This document shows, piece by piece, positions 24,832 through 34,521 of a DNA stretch of 64,000 bases (within the stretch, counting starts at the first letter, position 1; each line of letters begins with the position of its first letter). The notes beneath the pieces were generated by a model. It was not told where the DNA came from and searched no databases. It was given only the letters and a program-made list of their open reading frames with translations. The position numbers were made by a program, and so were the translations under genes. This stretch comes from Acinetobacter sp. B51(2017) (GTDB lineage: Bacteria; Pseudomonadota; Gammaproteobacteria; Pseudomonadales; Moraxellaceae), in contig NZ_PJRJ01000001.1 of the NCBI RefSeq assembly GCF_003711395.1, positions 62,001 to 126,000 of the forward strand, read 5' to 3'.

Positions 24832-25917
24832 TTATGGCACCTCCCGACAATCACTCGAACCTAACAATACATCACGCAAAGTGGCTAACATTTCATAATT
24901 GGCACGGCGACTATGATCATAATTTTGTACGCTAGGTTGCCATTGGGTCAGCTCAGTCGGCATCGGGGCTTCAATTGCCACAGTATGAATGCCATTTAAG
25001 GCAAATAAGCGCCGTGTACGTGGCATATGGTACGCATCGGTAATTAAAATCACGCGCGGTGCACCTCCTTTTTTTTGTAATAATAAGGAACTAAAGCGAC
25101 TATTTTCACAAGTATTCATGCTGCGATTTTCTAACAACTGCGCATCTAAACCGCGCAGTTTTAGCCAACGCTGCATATATGGCGCTTCGACCCCACTTAA
25201 CACAATCGGTAGCATTGGATATTGTTTTGCCATCCCTAAGGTGGTTTCTAAACGTAAGCGCGTATAGTCATTCACTACAATATCTTTGCCATTTTCAGCT
25301 AAAGTTAAACCGCCCCCCAAAACCACAATGGCATAAGGTTCTTCATCTGTCTGTGTTAATTGTGCATTTTGTTGATGAATCAAGGCGATGTCTTGAAAAA
25401 TTTCTTCATCGACTGGGGTTTGTTCAATATCAATAGGATGACTGCTTAGAAAATCGCGATATTGCTGCATTAGGGCATGCTGCGCTGAGTTTTTTAAATC
25501 AAAGCGATAGTGAGGATTGTTCTCAGGCACAGATGCTTCATATTCTGTAGCAAACGGGGGAAAATCTTGGGAAATTTGGGCTTTAGCTTGCTGTTGCTGC
25601 TGAATTTTTTGCTGCAAAGCTTTATAACGCGCATGCACCAAGGTTAAAGTATGTGAATTATTACTTTGCATCTGCTGCTTCATCACTGCCAAATAGGCCT
25701 GACGTGCAATCCACAGTTCCGAACCCGGCTCTAAAGTTTCTGATGCACTCAGCACACCGCGCTTTTGGCTACTGGCCGCCACAGGATTGACTTCCACAGG
25801 TACAAATTGATTTAGCGCTTTAATCACCAGTTTGGAATAAAACGGTGAATATAAAAACACAATAAATACACCAAGAAAGACAAACAAGATTGCCGCACAA
25901 CGTACCAGTCGCAACAT
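24832..25917 (-). CDS. YdcF/DUF218 family membrane protein (ElyC/SanA-like)
   Basis: A 361-residue protein with one N-terminal membrane helix (~8-25), a periplasmic low-complexity region rich in Gln and Lys (~85-125), then a DUF218 domain (~195-345). DUF218 marks: IVVLGGGLTLAENG, RLETTLGMAKQYP, VLSGVEAP, ENRSMNTCENSRF and VILITDAYHMPRTRRLF. E. coli relatives (ElyC, SanA, YdcF) are linked to envelope integrity and peptidoglycan or undecaprenyl-phosphate balance, which fits its place next to murB. A TTG at 25920 precedes the ATG used here. Confidence 0.82.
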   Translation of the reverse strand: MLRLVRCAAILFVFLGVFIVFLYSPFYSKLVIKALNQFVPVEVNPVAASSQKRGVLSASETLEPGSELWIARQAYLAVMKQQMQSNNSHTLTLVHARYKALQQKIQQQQQAKAQISQDFPPFATEYEASVPENNPHYRFDLKNSAQHALMQQYRDFLSSHPIDIEQTPVDEEIFQDIALIHQQNAQLTQTDEEPYAIVVLGGGLTLAENGKDIVVNDYTRLRLETTLGMAKQYPMLPIVLSGVEAPYMQRWLKLRGLDAQLLENRSMNTCENSRFSSLLLQKKGGAPRVILITDAYHMPRTRRLFALNGIHTVAIEAPMPTELTQWQPSVQNYDHSRRANYEMLATLRDVLLGSSDCREVP

Positions 25918-25920
25918 CAA

Positions 25921-26958
25921 TTAGGCGTCCGTATGCGCGCGAATCAACCCATCTTTGGCAAACAATACAGGCTCAGGTTCCAGTTGAATATGAAACTTAC
26001 GATACACATCCTGTTGTACTGCATGATAGGTAGCCTGTACATCGGTTAAATTGGCATCGGCATAATTCACCAAAACCAAAGCCTGCTTATGGAACATGCC
26101 GACCTTACCTAATTGTTTACCCTTCCAACCAGCTTGATCAATCAGCCAACCTGCTGCTAACTTCACCTGCCCATTGGCTTGCGGATAATGTGGTAAATTG
26201 GGAAATTCATGCGAAATTCGCGCAAACACCTGTGAAGTTACCACTGGGTTTTTAAAGAAACTGCCGACATTTGGATAGTCTTTAGGATCAGGCAATTTAC
26301 TTTGACGAATGTTAATCACTTGTTGTTGCAAGTTTTGTGGCGTCAAATCATCCCCAACAGCTGTCTTTAGATCACCATAGCCTAACTTTAGCTCAGCATG
26401 TTTTGGCAGTTTAAAAGTGACATGGGTAATGATGTAGCGATTCGGCTGATCTTTAAACACACTATGACGATAGGCAAAATCACACTCAGCAGCCAAAATT
26501 GAACGTAATTGCTGGCGTTCACGGTCGTAAACTTGTACCGATTGAATAAACTCACCTACTTCAACGCCATAAGCACCAATATTTTGCACAGGCGATGCAC
26601 CAACCAAGCCCGGAATCAAAGCTAGATTTTGTAAGCCATACAACTGCTGACGCGTAGTCCATAAGACAAATTGATGCCAATTTTCGCCCGCACCTACTCT
26701 TAAGGTTTGACTCTGTGCATCTTCAGCAATCAGTTCAATGCCTTGAATATCCATATGCATGACCAAGCTATGCACATGCTCAGGTAACAGCATATTGCTA
26801 CCACCTGACAAAACCAAAATATTTAAATTGGCCAAATGAGCATAGGCAACCGCGTCTAATACGTCTGCAATATTTTGAATTTTAACATAATGAGAGCTAA
26901 TCGAGCTCAAACTTAAGGTATTAAACGGTTTAAGTTGCACGTTGTTTTGAATATTCAT
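25921..26958 (-). CDS. murB: UDP-N-acetylenolpyruvoylglucosamine reductase
   Basis: A 345-residue FAD enzyme that reduces UDP-GlcNAc-enolpyruvate to UDP-MurNAc with NADPH, the second committed step of peptidoglycan synthesis. Motifs: LKPFNTLSL start, [11 protein letters not shown] (FAD binding), [27 protein letters not shown], and the catalytic serine in [12 protein letters not shown]. The C-terminal EPEPVLFA completes the long (E. coli-like, type I) form. The ATG at 26958 gives the family's normal start; the in-frame codons further up reach into the phosphatase gene. It is followed without a gap by the ydcF-like gene. Confidence 0.95.
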   Translation of the reverse strand: MNIQNNVQLKPFNTLSLSSISSHYVKIQNIADVLDAVAYAHLANLNILVLSGGSNMLLPEHVHSLVMHMDIQGIELIAEDAQSQTLRVGAGENWHQFVLWTTRQQLYGLQNLALIPGLVGASPVQNIGAYGVEVGEFIQSVQVYDRERQQLRSILAAECDFAYRHSVFKDQPNRYIITHVTFKLPKHAELKLGYGDLKTAVGDDLTPQNLQQQVINIRQSKLPDPKDYPNVGSFFKNPVVTSQVFARISHEFPNLPHYPQANGQVKLAAGWLIDQAGWKGKQLGKVGMFHKQALVLVNYADANLTDVQATYHAVQQDVYRKFHIQLEPEPVLFAKDGLIRAHTDA

Positions 26959-26966
26959 GGCTTCTC

Positions 26967-27473
26967 TTAAACCTTTGAATTTTGTTGTTGAAAATAAGTG
27001 ACCCAAGCACGGCTACTCGATTCACATTGATCAAGTACGCGCTCAAAGCCAGCAGCACCGCCATAATACGGATCAGGTACGGCTTGATGTGGATAGACAG
27101 GATCATGTGCGCTCATTAAGGCCAATTCAGCACGTAGCCTGCCAAATTGTTGTTGGGCTTGCTGTGCCAAGGCCTGTAAATCGCTCAAATTATCATGATC
27201 CATCGCTAAGATCAGATCAAATTGGATAAAATCCTCAAGCTGAATTTGCCGAGCACGTAAACCTGATAAGTCATAACCGCGCAGTTGAGCATGTTGTTGA
27301 CTGCGTAAATCAGGGGCTTTACCAGGATGATAATTACTGGTTCCTGCAGAGTCTATGTTGATCAAGAGTTTTTCTGCCTCACAATGCTGCCTAAGCACGA
27401 CTTCTGCCGTAGGAGAACGACAGATATTGCCTAAACACACACATAACACCTGATAGGGCGTTGGGGATGACAT
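26967..27473 (-). CDS. Low-molecular-weight protein tyrosine phosphatase
   Basis: A 168-residue LMW-PTPase. The N-terminal phosphate loop CLGNICRSP has the nucleophile Cys13 and Arg19, and the general acid is the Asp of VPDPYYGG. The ATG at 27473 is preferred to a GTG at 27485 because GAGG lies at good spacing before it. Bacterial members (Wzb, YwlE-like) remove phosphate from tyrosine kinases for capsule synthesis or from arginine. No capsule kinase gene is near; instead murB follows after 8 bases, so the two share a transcript. Target unknown. Confidence 0.88.
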   Translation of the reverse strand: MSSPTPYQVLCVCLGNICRSPTAEVVLRQHCEAEKLLINIDSAGTSNYHPGKAPDLRSQQHAQLRGYDLSGLRARQIQLEDFIQFDLILAMDHDNLSDLQALAQQAQQQFGRLRAELALMSAHDPVYPHQAVPDPYYGGAAGFERVLDQCESSSRAWVTYFQQQNSKV

Positions 27474-27689
27474 AAAAAACCTCACAAAATTTAGAGCAGT
27501 CTATGTTACGAGATTTGTGGCAAAAATCCTATTGCCTTTGACGGGATAAATATGCAATTGGCTATAATTTTTAGCTGACCCAACCACCCTACTCAAAATA
27601 CAGCACAGCACATCTGTCGCTCTGTGAACAGCTATACCATTTCTCAAATGTATATACTCAACACGGCAAGTGTTTCGGTTTTTTCGCTG

Positions 27690-27726
27690 ATAAAAAATCG
27701 CTAGCGCAAGCAGTTTAATTTGCTTG
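27690..27726 (-). terminator. Possible terminator of the adenylate cyclase gene
   Basis: Read leftward, CAAGCA and TGCTTG (6-bp stem, 8-base loop) are followed by the palindrome CGCTAGCG and ATTTTTTATC. It starts about 20 bases past the cyclase stop. The rest of the gap (27474-27689) shows nothing I can support. Confidence 0.4.
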
Positions 27727-27746
27727 AGTGGCAAGTCTATACCACT

Positions 27747-29216
27747 TCATAAACGTGTCGGACGATCCACAATATCTACCACCACTTCATCTTCTAGATT
27801 TAAACGCACTACACCATGTGCATTAATTAAACGTTGCTGGGTTTGAATACGCTGTACCATTTTTTCTAAGACTTGAATCAATTCAGGATACTCAAAGTTT
27901 TGTACTTCATCTAAATTTAATAATAGATGAAAGCCTTTATATTCATAATCAAACCAACGTTGATATTCGGTTTGACGTGCACTATGTTTTTCCATCACTT
28001 GCCATGTCTTAACAGGTAACTGAATACCTTTTAAAAACATCGGCTGCTTAGGTGCACATAAGAAATCATCTTTGATTAAATTATAGGTATCATCAGAAAT
28101 CAAAATTTCATCCACATCGGCAGCACTTTGCAAACGGGCAGCTAAATTGGCATCGCGCCCAACAATGGTATACGCCATGCGGTGTGCCGCGCCATAATTG
28201 CCTACGTGACAATAACCCGTACTAATCCCCATACGAATATGCAGTGCAGGATAGCCCATTTTTACCCAGCGTTTGCGTAGAATTTTCATTTGTTGACGCA
28301 TGGCCATGGCCATATCCACACAAGTTTTGGCATCTTGCTCGACGCCTTGCGTGGTCGGATCACCAAAGAAAATTAAAATCGCATCCCCCATGAATTTGTC
28401 TACTGTGGCCTCATATTTTTTAGCAATTTCAGTCATATGACTTAAGTAATCATTTAAAACAAAGGCTAAATCATCAGGGATTAAGCTTTCAGATAACTCG
28501 GTAAACCCTTCGATATCTGAAAAGAAGATGGTCATTTTTTTGCGTTTATATTCAATTTTGGCTTCGGTCTCGCCTTTCATAATCGATTGCCACAATTGCT
28601 GCGGGGCATAGCGACTGAGTTGATTGGCAAATTCCATATAACGATTCATTTGTGAATAATAATATTCACGTTTTTGCGAGGCATTATGCACACGGCGCGC
28701 TTGATAGACTGAGCCTACAGTAAAATAAGCAATCAAACACAGAAATGCCAAAACTGTTAATTCGGTTGAGGCTAAAGCAAAATATTGCCCAAAACCAAAA
28801 ACCCAAATATTGGCCAGATAAAAGACACTCACGCCCCATAGCCCAGCCAAAGACATCATAAAGAAGGAAATCTTACTGTTGACGGTGCTATAAATCAGCG
28901 CAGCGAAAGTACAAAAGGTAATAATTAAATTTAAATGTACCGCAGACAGTACCGTTGCCACCATAGCAATATCAATTAAAAATAAAGTATTGCGCTGGAC
29001 TTGCACGTTATAACGGTATTGTAACCACTGCGCTAAACGTGGGCTAATAAATAACACCAAGGCAAATAGCAGTGGTAAATATAAAGGTGCATGGCTGCCA
29101 TCTGTAGTAAAGGTATAGACCAACAAGCCTAAAGACAACATCGAATACCCCATCAATCGATGGAAGTAGTCAAACTGTTTAGGTTCGCGGTCTAGCCAAT
29201 ATTCCAATGGCAACAC
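27747..29216 (-). CDS. cyaB: Class III adenylate cyclase with MASE2 membrane domain (CyaB-type)
   Basis: A 489-residue protein that makes cAMP from ATP. Residues ~15-190 contain about six membrane helices matching the MASE2 sensor domain, and ~225-410 the class III catalytic domain: TIFFSDIEGFTELSE (first metal Asp), DKFMGDAILIFFGD (second metal Asp), IRMGISTGYCHVGNYG and YTIVGRDANLAARLQ. The layout matches Pseudomonas CyaB, which feeds the cAMP receptor Vfr; a cognate CRP/Vfr gene is not in this window. The C-terminal ~70 residues are of unknown role. The gene lies 22 bases after the HIT gene and may share its transcript. Confidence 0.88.
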   Translation of the reverse strand: MLPLEYWLDREPKQFDYFHRLMGYSMLSLGLLVYTFTTDGSHAPLYLPLLFALVLFISPRLAQWLQYRYNVQVQRNTLFLIDIAMVATVLSAVHLNLIITFCTFAALIYSTVNSKISFFMMSLAGLWGVSVFYLANIWVFGFGQYFALASTELTVLAFLCLIAYFTVGSVYQARRVHNASQKREYYYSQMNRYMEFANQLSRYAPQQLWQSIMKGETEAKIEYKRKKMTIFFSDIEGFTELSESLIPDDLAFVLNDYLSHMTEIAKKYEATVDKFMGDAILIFFGDPTTQGVEQDAKTCVDMAMAMRQQMKILRKRWVKMGYPALHIRMGISTGYCHVGNYGAAHRMAYTIVGRDANLAARLQSAADVDEILISDDTYNLIKDDFLCAPKQPMFLKGIQLPVKTWQVMEKHSARQTEYQRWFDYEYKGFHLLLNLDEVQNFEYPELIQVLEKMVQRIQTQQRLINAHGVVRLNLEDEVVVDIVDRPTRL

Positions 29217-29238
29217 GGTTTAAGTCCTACAGCGCAGA

Positions 29239-29673
29239 CTAGTCCATACGCCAATCAAATGGCATATCACCTTGACCACGTAAAGCTAACATTAAGGTTT
29301 GACGCATATGCGCTAAAACTTCGTTGCTATATGGCACTGCAGGTGTACCCCATACCGGTTTTGGCCAAGCCACATCATTTTGGTAACGTACCACATGATG
29401 GAAATGTAATTGTGGCACCATGTTACCTAAAGCCGCAACGTTCATTTTATCAGCGCGGAAAACACGGGATAATTGGCTCGATAACCAGCTTGATTCACGT
29501 AAAAATTGTTCTTGGTCAGCTTGGCTGAGTTCGTATAATTCTGTCACCCCTGGCACACGTGGAATTAGAATCAGCCAAGGGAACTGCATATCATTCATTA
29601 AACGACATGTAGAGAGCGGAAAGTCGCCGACAAAAAATGTATCTTGAGCAAGTTGTGGATGCAAACTAAACAT
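29239..29673 (-). CDS. HIT-family nucleotide hydrolase/transferase
   Basis: A 144-residue histidine-triad protein. The catalytic signature appears as QLHFHHVVRY, a slightly changed HxHxH. The N-terminal half has FPLSTCRLMNDMQFPWLILIPR, typical of the short bacterial HIT branch. Such proteins hydrolyse nucleotide phosphoramidates or dinucleoside polyphosphates; the real substrate is unknown. It lies just upstream of the adenylate cyclase gene in the same direction. Confidence 0.85.
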   Translation of the reverse strand: MFSLHPQLAQDTFFVGDFPLSTCRLMNDMQFPWLILIPRVPGVTELYELSQADQEQFLRESSWLSSQLSRVFRADKMNVAALGNMVPQLHFHHVVRYQNDVAWPKPVWGTPAVPYSNEVLAHMRQTLMLALRGQGDMPFDWRMD

Positions 29674-29778
29674 ATTCTTTATTTATGACGCAAAATGAAA
29701 GTGATGGCTAATACTATCACATCAATTTCGCCCTGAGTACGCCCGAATAAAGCTTTCCGTATAAATATCAAAATACAA

Positions 29779-29802
29779 CAGGCAAAGCTTTGGCTTTGCC
29801 TG
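29779..29802 (-). terminator. Terminator of mfd
   Basis: CAGGCAAAGC (29779-29788) and GCTTTGCCTG (29793-29802) form a perfect 10-bp stem with a 4-base loop, 17 bases past the mfd stop. Read leftward it is followed by TTGTATTTTG. Confidence 0.75.
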
Positions 29803-29818
29803 CTCTACATGGGTCAAG

Positions 29819-32800
29819 TTAAGATTTTGGCAGATCTTTGAGTAAATGATTGAGAATATCATTCACAAAATTCAAGCGTTTTTCTGGCTCTTCTTGCAGC
29901 ACCATGACTTTTAAACGCTGAACACCCTGCATTCTAAAATAGGTTGGATGTTGCTGCATCATTTGAATGATACTGGTCGCTTGGACAGGTGTATCTGGTG
30001 AAAATTCCAAATGACCCCCATGTGCGCTTAAATCAATTTTGGTAATGCCTAATGTTTCTGCCTTTAAACGAATCTGATGTACCGCAAATAAATGTTTCAC
30101 CGCTTGCGGGGCAATACCAAAACGATCAATCAATTCCATACGGATATGATCAAGCTTATCTTGCGTGGTGGCATTACTGATGCGTTTGTAGAACAATAAA
30201 CGCTGATGTACATCGCCCAAATAGTCATCTGGAATTAAAGCTGGTAAATGCAAACTAATTTCAGAGGTCAGTGCAAGTGGTGCATCAAAATTCGGGGTTT
30301 TACCGTTTTGAATGGCTTTGGTGGCTTTTTCCAGCATCTCCATATACAAGCTATAACCAATGGCATGCATCGAACCACTTTGCTGTTCACCCAATAACTC
30401 ACCTGCACCGCGAATCTCTAAATCTTCGGTGGCCAGCATAAAACCTGCACCTAAAGTTGAAGCACGTTGAATAGCATCAAGGCGTTTTTCAGCATCACCT
30501 TTTAAGCCTTTTAACGATGGTACAAGTAAATAAGCATAGGCTTGGTGATGCGAACGCCCAACACGACCACGCAATTGATGTAACTGAGCCAGACCGAGTT
30601 TATCAGCACGTTCGATGATGATGGTATTGGCATTGGGAACATCAATCCCGGTTTCAATAATGGTTGAGCAGACTAAGACATTGTATTCTTTGTGATAAAA
30701 CTGCTGCATGACTTGCTCAAGTTCACGTTCACGCATTTGCCCATGGGCGACCGCCACCCTCGCCTCTGGCACTAAATTGCGAATATTTTCTGCCATGCGT
30801 TCAATGCTATCGACTTCGTTATGTAAGAAATACACCTGACCGCCACGTAGCAATTCACGTAAAATCGCTTCTTTGACCGAGTCATCAGTTTGTTCTTGGA
30901 CAAAGGTTTTGACTGCCAAACGACGCGCGGGCGGTGTGGCAATAATCGATAAATCACGCATGCCACCAAAGGCCATATTTAAGGTACGCGGAATTGGTGT
31001 TGCGGTTAAGGTCAGCATATCAACATCGGCGCGCATGGCTTTAATTCGTTCTTTATCGCGCACCCCAAAGCGATGCTCTTCATCGACAATCATTAAACCT
31101 AAGTCAGCAAACTCCACGCTTTCTTGCAGGATTTTATGTGTGCCGACCACAATATCCACTTTGCCATCTTTTAAATCTTCTAAGGTTTTTAGATGACTTT
31201 TACTCGAACCAAAACGGGATAACACTTCAATGCGTACCGGCCAATCTGCAAAACGATCTTTAAAGGATTCATAATGCTGCTGCGCCAATAACGTGGTGGG
31301 AACAAGCACCGCGACCTGTTTGCCATTTTGCACCGCGACAAAGGCCGCACGCATCGCCACTTCGGTTTTACCAAAGCCGACATCACCACAGACTAAACGA
31401 TCCATCGGTTTGGCCTGTTGCATGTCATACAAAGTGGCTTCAATGGCATTGGCTTGATCTAAGGTTTCTTCATAGGCAAAACCGGAGGCAAATTGCATAT
31501 ACATCTTTTCATCGAGCTCAAAACCAAAGCCCGGTTTAGCATGACGACGTGCTTGTATATGCAAAAGTTCTGCTGCCACATCATGAATTTGCTCGAGTGC
31601 TTTACGTTTGGCTTTGTTCCATGCATCTGAGCCAATTTTATGTAGTGGCGCCGAATCCGAATCGCCACCACTATAACGGCTAATGAGGTGCAAGTTGGTC
31701 ACAGGTACATATACTTTGGCACCATCGGCATAATCGAGCTGTAAAAATTCATGGTCTTGCCCATCAATTTCTAAGGTGATTAATCCGGCATAACGCCCGA
31801 CACCATGATCAATATGCACCACCGGTGCGCCAATTGACAGCTCGGTTAAGCTCTTAATTAAATATTCTTCAGAAATCTCTTGTTGGCGCTTACGGCGACG
31901 TTGCACCACGCGATGTTCATAGAGTTGATTTTCTGAAATGACACTCAACTGATCAGTGACCAATAAACCACGGTCTAAAGGCGCATGCGTGATGGCAATG
32001 GCAAACAGTGATTGTTGGAAGGCTTCAAAGCTCTCCACCACCGGAATTTCACCTAAGCTACTGCGCAGCGCATCCTTTAAGGTTTCACGGCGGCCTGCGC
32101 TCTCTGCCACCAACAATACAGGATGATTGGCAGCATCAACATAGGCTTTCACTTTACTAAACGGTTTTTCACGTTTCGGATCAACAGGTAAACGCGGTGG
32201 CGGTTGGGTCGCTAAATTAAAATGCCCAGCTTTATCATCATTAAATGCTTCAGGCGAAGCAATCACACGCGGGAAAGTATTCAGTTTTTCTAAAATATGA
32301 TTAGGTGCTAAAAACAGTTGTTCCGGGTGCAATAAAGGCTGATCAATATTGTGACGACGCTCTTCATAACGACGTAACACATCTTTATAAAAATTATTCC
32401 AACCCTCTTCTGCAAATTTATCCGTGATGACAATTGCCGACGATGGTAAATAATCAAACAAAGTACTTTGCGTCTGCATGGCTTTGGCATCGAAGAACAG
32501 TGGCAAGTAAAATTCAATGCCGGGTGCAGCAATACCGTCTAACACATCTTGATAGATTTGATTTTTCTTGGGATTGGCGCTTGGAAAACTTTCCGCATAA
32601 CGATCGCGAAACAGTGAACGCGCTTCTTTAAGTGGAAATTCTTTGGCAGGCAACACAGTAAAACGCGACAAAGTTTGTGTGGTACGCTGCGTTTCGGGAT
32701 CAAAAAACTTTAAGCTTTCAATTTCATCATCAAACAAATCAATACGAATCGGTGCAGCTTGGCCTGAGGCATAGATATCCATGATGCTGCCCCGCACCGC

Positions 32801-33301
32801 AAATTCACCATGGTCATATACCGTATCCACCAATTGATAACCGGCTTGTACCAAACGTTGTTTTTGCTGTTCTAAAGCAAATTTTTGCCCCACATAAATA
32901 TCAAAGTGCTCACCCAATACCCACGAGGTTGGCGCGACACGCTGCGCCAAGGTCGACGCCGACAGCAGCAAAATACCTTGGCTTGGCATATTGGATAAAA
33001 TCGCCAAACGTTCAGAAACAATATCTTGATGCGGTGATAGACGGTCATACGGCAAAATTTCCCAATCTGGGAAAATGGTGGGGCTAAGCCCATAAAACTC
33101 AAGCCCGCTTTCAAGTTGGGCCAAATGTTGATTATTACGCGCCACAATCACCAAAAGCTGTGGTGTATTTTTGGCAATCTCTTTAAATAACAGCGCTGCA
33201 GCTGAACCTTGTAAATTACCGATCCAGCGTTTTTCGCCGACTTTAAGTTGTTTTAATTGAAGCTGTGCGATGGAATCTTGAAACATGGCCATTCTAAGCA
33301 T
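29819..33301 (-). CDS. mfd: Transcription-repair coupling factor
   Basis: A 1160-residue Mfd that removes stalled RNA polymerase at DNA damage and recruits UvrA. In order: the UvrB-like N-terminal region (~1-330), the RNA-polymerase-interacting domain (~480-545; YADGAKVYVPVTNLHLISRY), a RecG-like helicase/translocase with Walker A GDVGFGKTEVA and DEEH box VDEEHRFG, then the TRG motif and the C-terminal UvrA-blocking domain. Length matches E. coli Mfd (1148). Starts at 33292 or 33286 are also possible since three Met codons occur close together (MLRMAMFQ). Confidence 0.97.
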   Translation of the reverse strand: MLRMAMFQDSIAQLQLKQLKVGEKRWIGNLQGSAAALLFKEIAKNTPQLLVIVARNNQHLAQLESGLEFYGLSPTIFPDWEILPYDRLSPHQDIVSERLAILSNMPSQGILLLSASTLAQRVAPTSWVLGEHFDIYVGQKFALEQQKQRLVQAGYQLVDTVYDHGEFAVRGSIMDIYASGQAAPIRIDLFDDEIESLKFFDPETQRTTQTLSRFTVLPAKEFPLKEARSLFRDRYAESFPSANPKKNQIYQDVLDGIAAPGIEFYLPLFFDAKAMQTQSTLFDYLPSSAIVITDKFAEEGWNNFYKDVLRRYEERRHNIDQPLLHPEQLFLAPNHILEKLNTFPRVIASPEAFNDDKAGHFNLATQPPPRLPVDPKREKPFSKVKAYVDAANHPVLLVAESAGRRETLKDALRSSLGEIPVVESFEAFQQSLFAIAITHAPLDRGLLVTDQLSVISENQLYEHRVVQRRRKRQQEISEEYLIKSLTELSIGAPVVHIDHGVGRYAGLITLEIDGQDHEFLQLDYADGAKVYVPVTNLHLISRYSGGDSDSAPLHKIGSDAWNKAKRKALEQIHDVAAELLHIQARRHAKPGFGFELDEKMYMQFASGFAYEETLDQANAIEATLYDMQQAKPMDRLVCGDVGFGKTEVAMRAAFVAVQNGKQVAVLVPTTLLAQQHYESFKDRFADWPVRIEVLSRFGSSKSHLKTLEDLKDGKVDIVVGTHKILQESVEFADLGLMIVDEEHRFGVRDKERIKAMRADVDMLTLTATPIPRTLNMAFGGMRDLSIIATPPARRLAVKTFVQEQTDDSVKEAILRELLRGGQVYFLHNEVDSIERMAENIRNLVPEARVAVAHGQMRERELEQVMQQFYHKEYNVLVCSTIIETGIDVPNANTIIIERADKLGLAQLHQLRGRVGRSHHQAYAYLLVPSLKGLKGDAEKRLDAIQRASTLGAGFMLATEDLEIRGAGELLGEQQSGSMHAIGYSLYMEMLEKATKAIQNGKTPNFDAPLALTSEISLHLPALIPDDYLGDVHQRLLFYKRISNATTQDKLDHIRMELIDRFGIAPQAVKHLFAVHQIRLKAETLGITKIDLSAHGGHLEFSPDTPVQATSIIQMMQQHPTYFRMQGVQRLKVMVLQEEPEKRLNFVNDILNHLLKDLPKS

Positions 33302-33380
33302 GAAAGACAGACATCTATCTTAACATGATGTTTTTGAAGCTTTCGGTAATTTTTATATGCAATCCTTTACCACAAAAGGA

Positions 33381-33737
33381 TTAACGCTTTTCGCGTATAA
33401 ATTGACGGTAATATTCACCTAACAGCGCGATAATACCTTTAAACTCGTGTAAATTTTCTTGGCTATTACCCAACCGCGCCACATAACGGCCTGTAGCAAT
33501 TTCAAGATCAATTTTTTCATTAATCAGCATGGCTGCAAAATAAAGATCTTTTAGATCATCAAATTTCTTTAAACGGCGGTTTGAAAAATATTCTAAGCGT
33601 TCAGATAAGCTTTCGTTTAGCACCAGCCCACCTACACTATAGCCACGCGCCTCATCCCATTCGAGTTGATGCTCACGCATAAAGACCAAACGTGGATCTT
33701 CTTTGCTTTTAAACAATTGACGAACTTTATCAAACAT
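33381..33737 (-). CDS. Conserved small protein of unknown function
   Basis: A 118-residue, charged, mostly helical soluble protein starting MFDKVRQLFKSKEDPR. I recognise no family. It has no signal peptide or membrane segment. It lies 79 bases upstream of mfd in the same direction and could share regulation with it. The GC content and codon use look like the neighbouring core genes, so it is probably a real chromosomal gene rather than an insertion. Confidence 0.65.
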   Translation of the reverse strand: MFDKVRQLFKSKEDPRLVFMREHQLEWDEARGYSVGGLVLNESLSERLEYFSNRRLKKFDDLKDLYFAAMLINEKIDLEIATGRYVARLGNSQENLHEFKGIIALLGEYYRQFIREKR

Positions 33738-33957
33738 GCGGTAAATCCTGAGGAAAGCGACTACTCAGTTTAGCTGTTTTTTAGTTTTAGCGGCAGTATT
33801 GCTTATTTTTATACTTAGGCTATTGAACAACTTTTCAGCAGAAGAGAGAATTTAACTATTTAAAATTATTTTTTAGGCTGAGATAGCATTGACTTTAAGC
33901 GTGTTGTTTAGAGGCTTAAGCTCAATTCAATAGTTTGAGCATTGGATAAATAATTAA

Positions 33958-33990
33958 AAAACCCACCCATGCCGAAACATGGGTGGGTAT
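33958..33990 (-). terminator. Terminator of rraA
   Basis: ACCCACCCATG (33961-33971) and CATGGGTGGGT (33978-33988) form a perfect 11-bp stem with a CCGAAA loop. Read leftward it is followed by TTTTTTAATTATTT. The rest of the gap back to 33738 shows no gene. Confidence 0.9.
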
Positions 33991-33993
33991 ATG

Positions 33994-34500
33994 TTAGAGT
34001 TTCACTAAAGCTTTACGTGAAATCACAATGCCGTTGTTATCTGCATATAAATAATCACCTGAACGAATCACAACCCCCGCAAAGCTTAAAGTTAAATCGA
34101 CTTCGCCTACACCTTTACGCGTACTTTTTTGCGGAATCGCCGCCAACGCATGCACACCCAAATCAAGGGTTGCAATGGCATCTACGTCACGCACGCAACC
34201 ATAAATCACTACACCATTCCAGTGATTTTTTACCGCAGATTCAGCAATTAAATCCCCCATTAATGCACAGCGCATTGATGCACCTCCATCCACCACGAGC
34301 ACTTTACCTGTGCCATCAGTGGCCAATAATTCTTTTACACGCGAATTATCTTCATAGCATTTTACGGTGACCACTTGACCACCAAAGGTTTTACGTGCGC
34401 CGTAGCTTTTAAATGCCTTTCCATCAATATACGGTGCAACCACCTGTAAATCGAGTTGTGGATGATCGTCAAGTAAATCGCAAGTTACAAATGCCGTCAC
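33994..34500 (-). CDS. rraA: RraA-family protein (RNase E regulator / HMG aldolase-like)
   Basis: A 168-residue RraA protein. Motifs: TCDLLDDHP start, GGQVVTVKCYEDNSRVKELL, VLVVDGGASMRCALMGD and VVIYGCVRDVDAI. E. coli RraA binds RNase E and lowers its activity. Many relatives are instead 4-hydroxy-4-methyl-2-oxoglutarate/oxaloacetate aldolases, and the catalytic GGxxxRxxxxGD-like residues seem to be kept here (GGASMRCALMGD, then CVRD). Annotations therefore differ; either activity is possible. Confidence 0.88.
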   Translation of the reverse strand: MTAFVTCDLLDDHPQLDLQVVAPYIDGKAFKSYGARKTFGGQVVTVKCYEDNSRVKELLATDGTGKVLVVDGGASMRCALMGDLIAESAVKNHWNGVVIYGCVRDVDAIATLDLGVHALAAIPQKSTRKGVGEVDLTLSFAGVVIRSGDYLYADNNGIVISRKALVKL

Positions 34501-34521
34501 GGGTGGATCCCTCTATTGTGT

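Noticed and set aside
27501..27734. A 77-residue open frame on the minus strand
   Set aside because: It has no ribosome-binding site or recognisable domain and lies over a probable terminator.
33969..34370. A 133-residue open frame on the + strand
   Set aside because: It is antisense to rraA, begins in the rraA terminator and reads as His/Leu/Gln-rich non-protein sequence.
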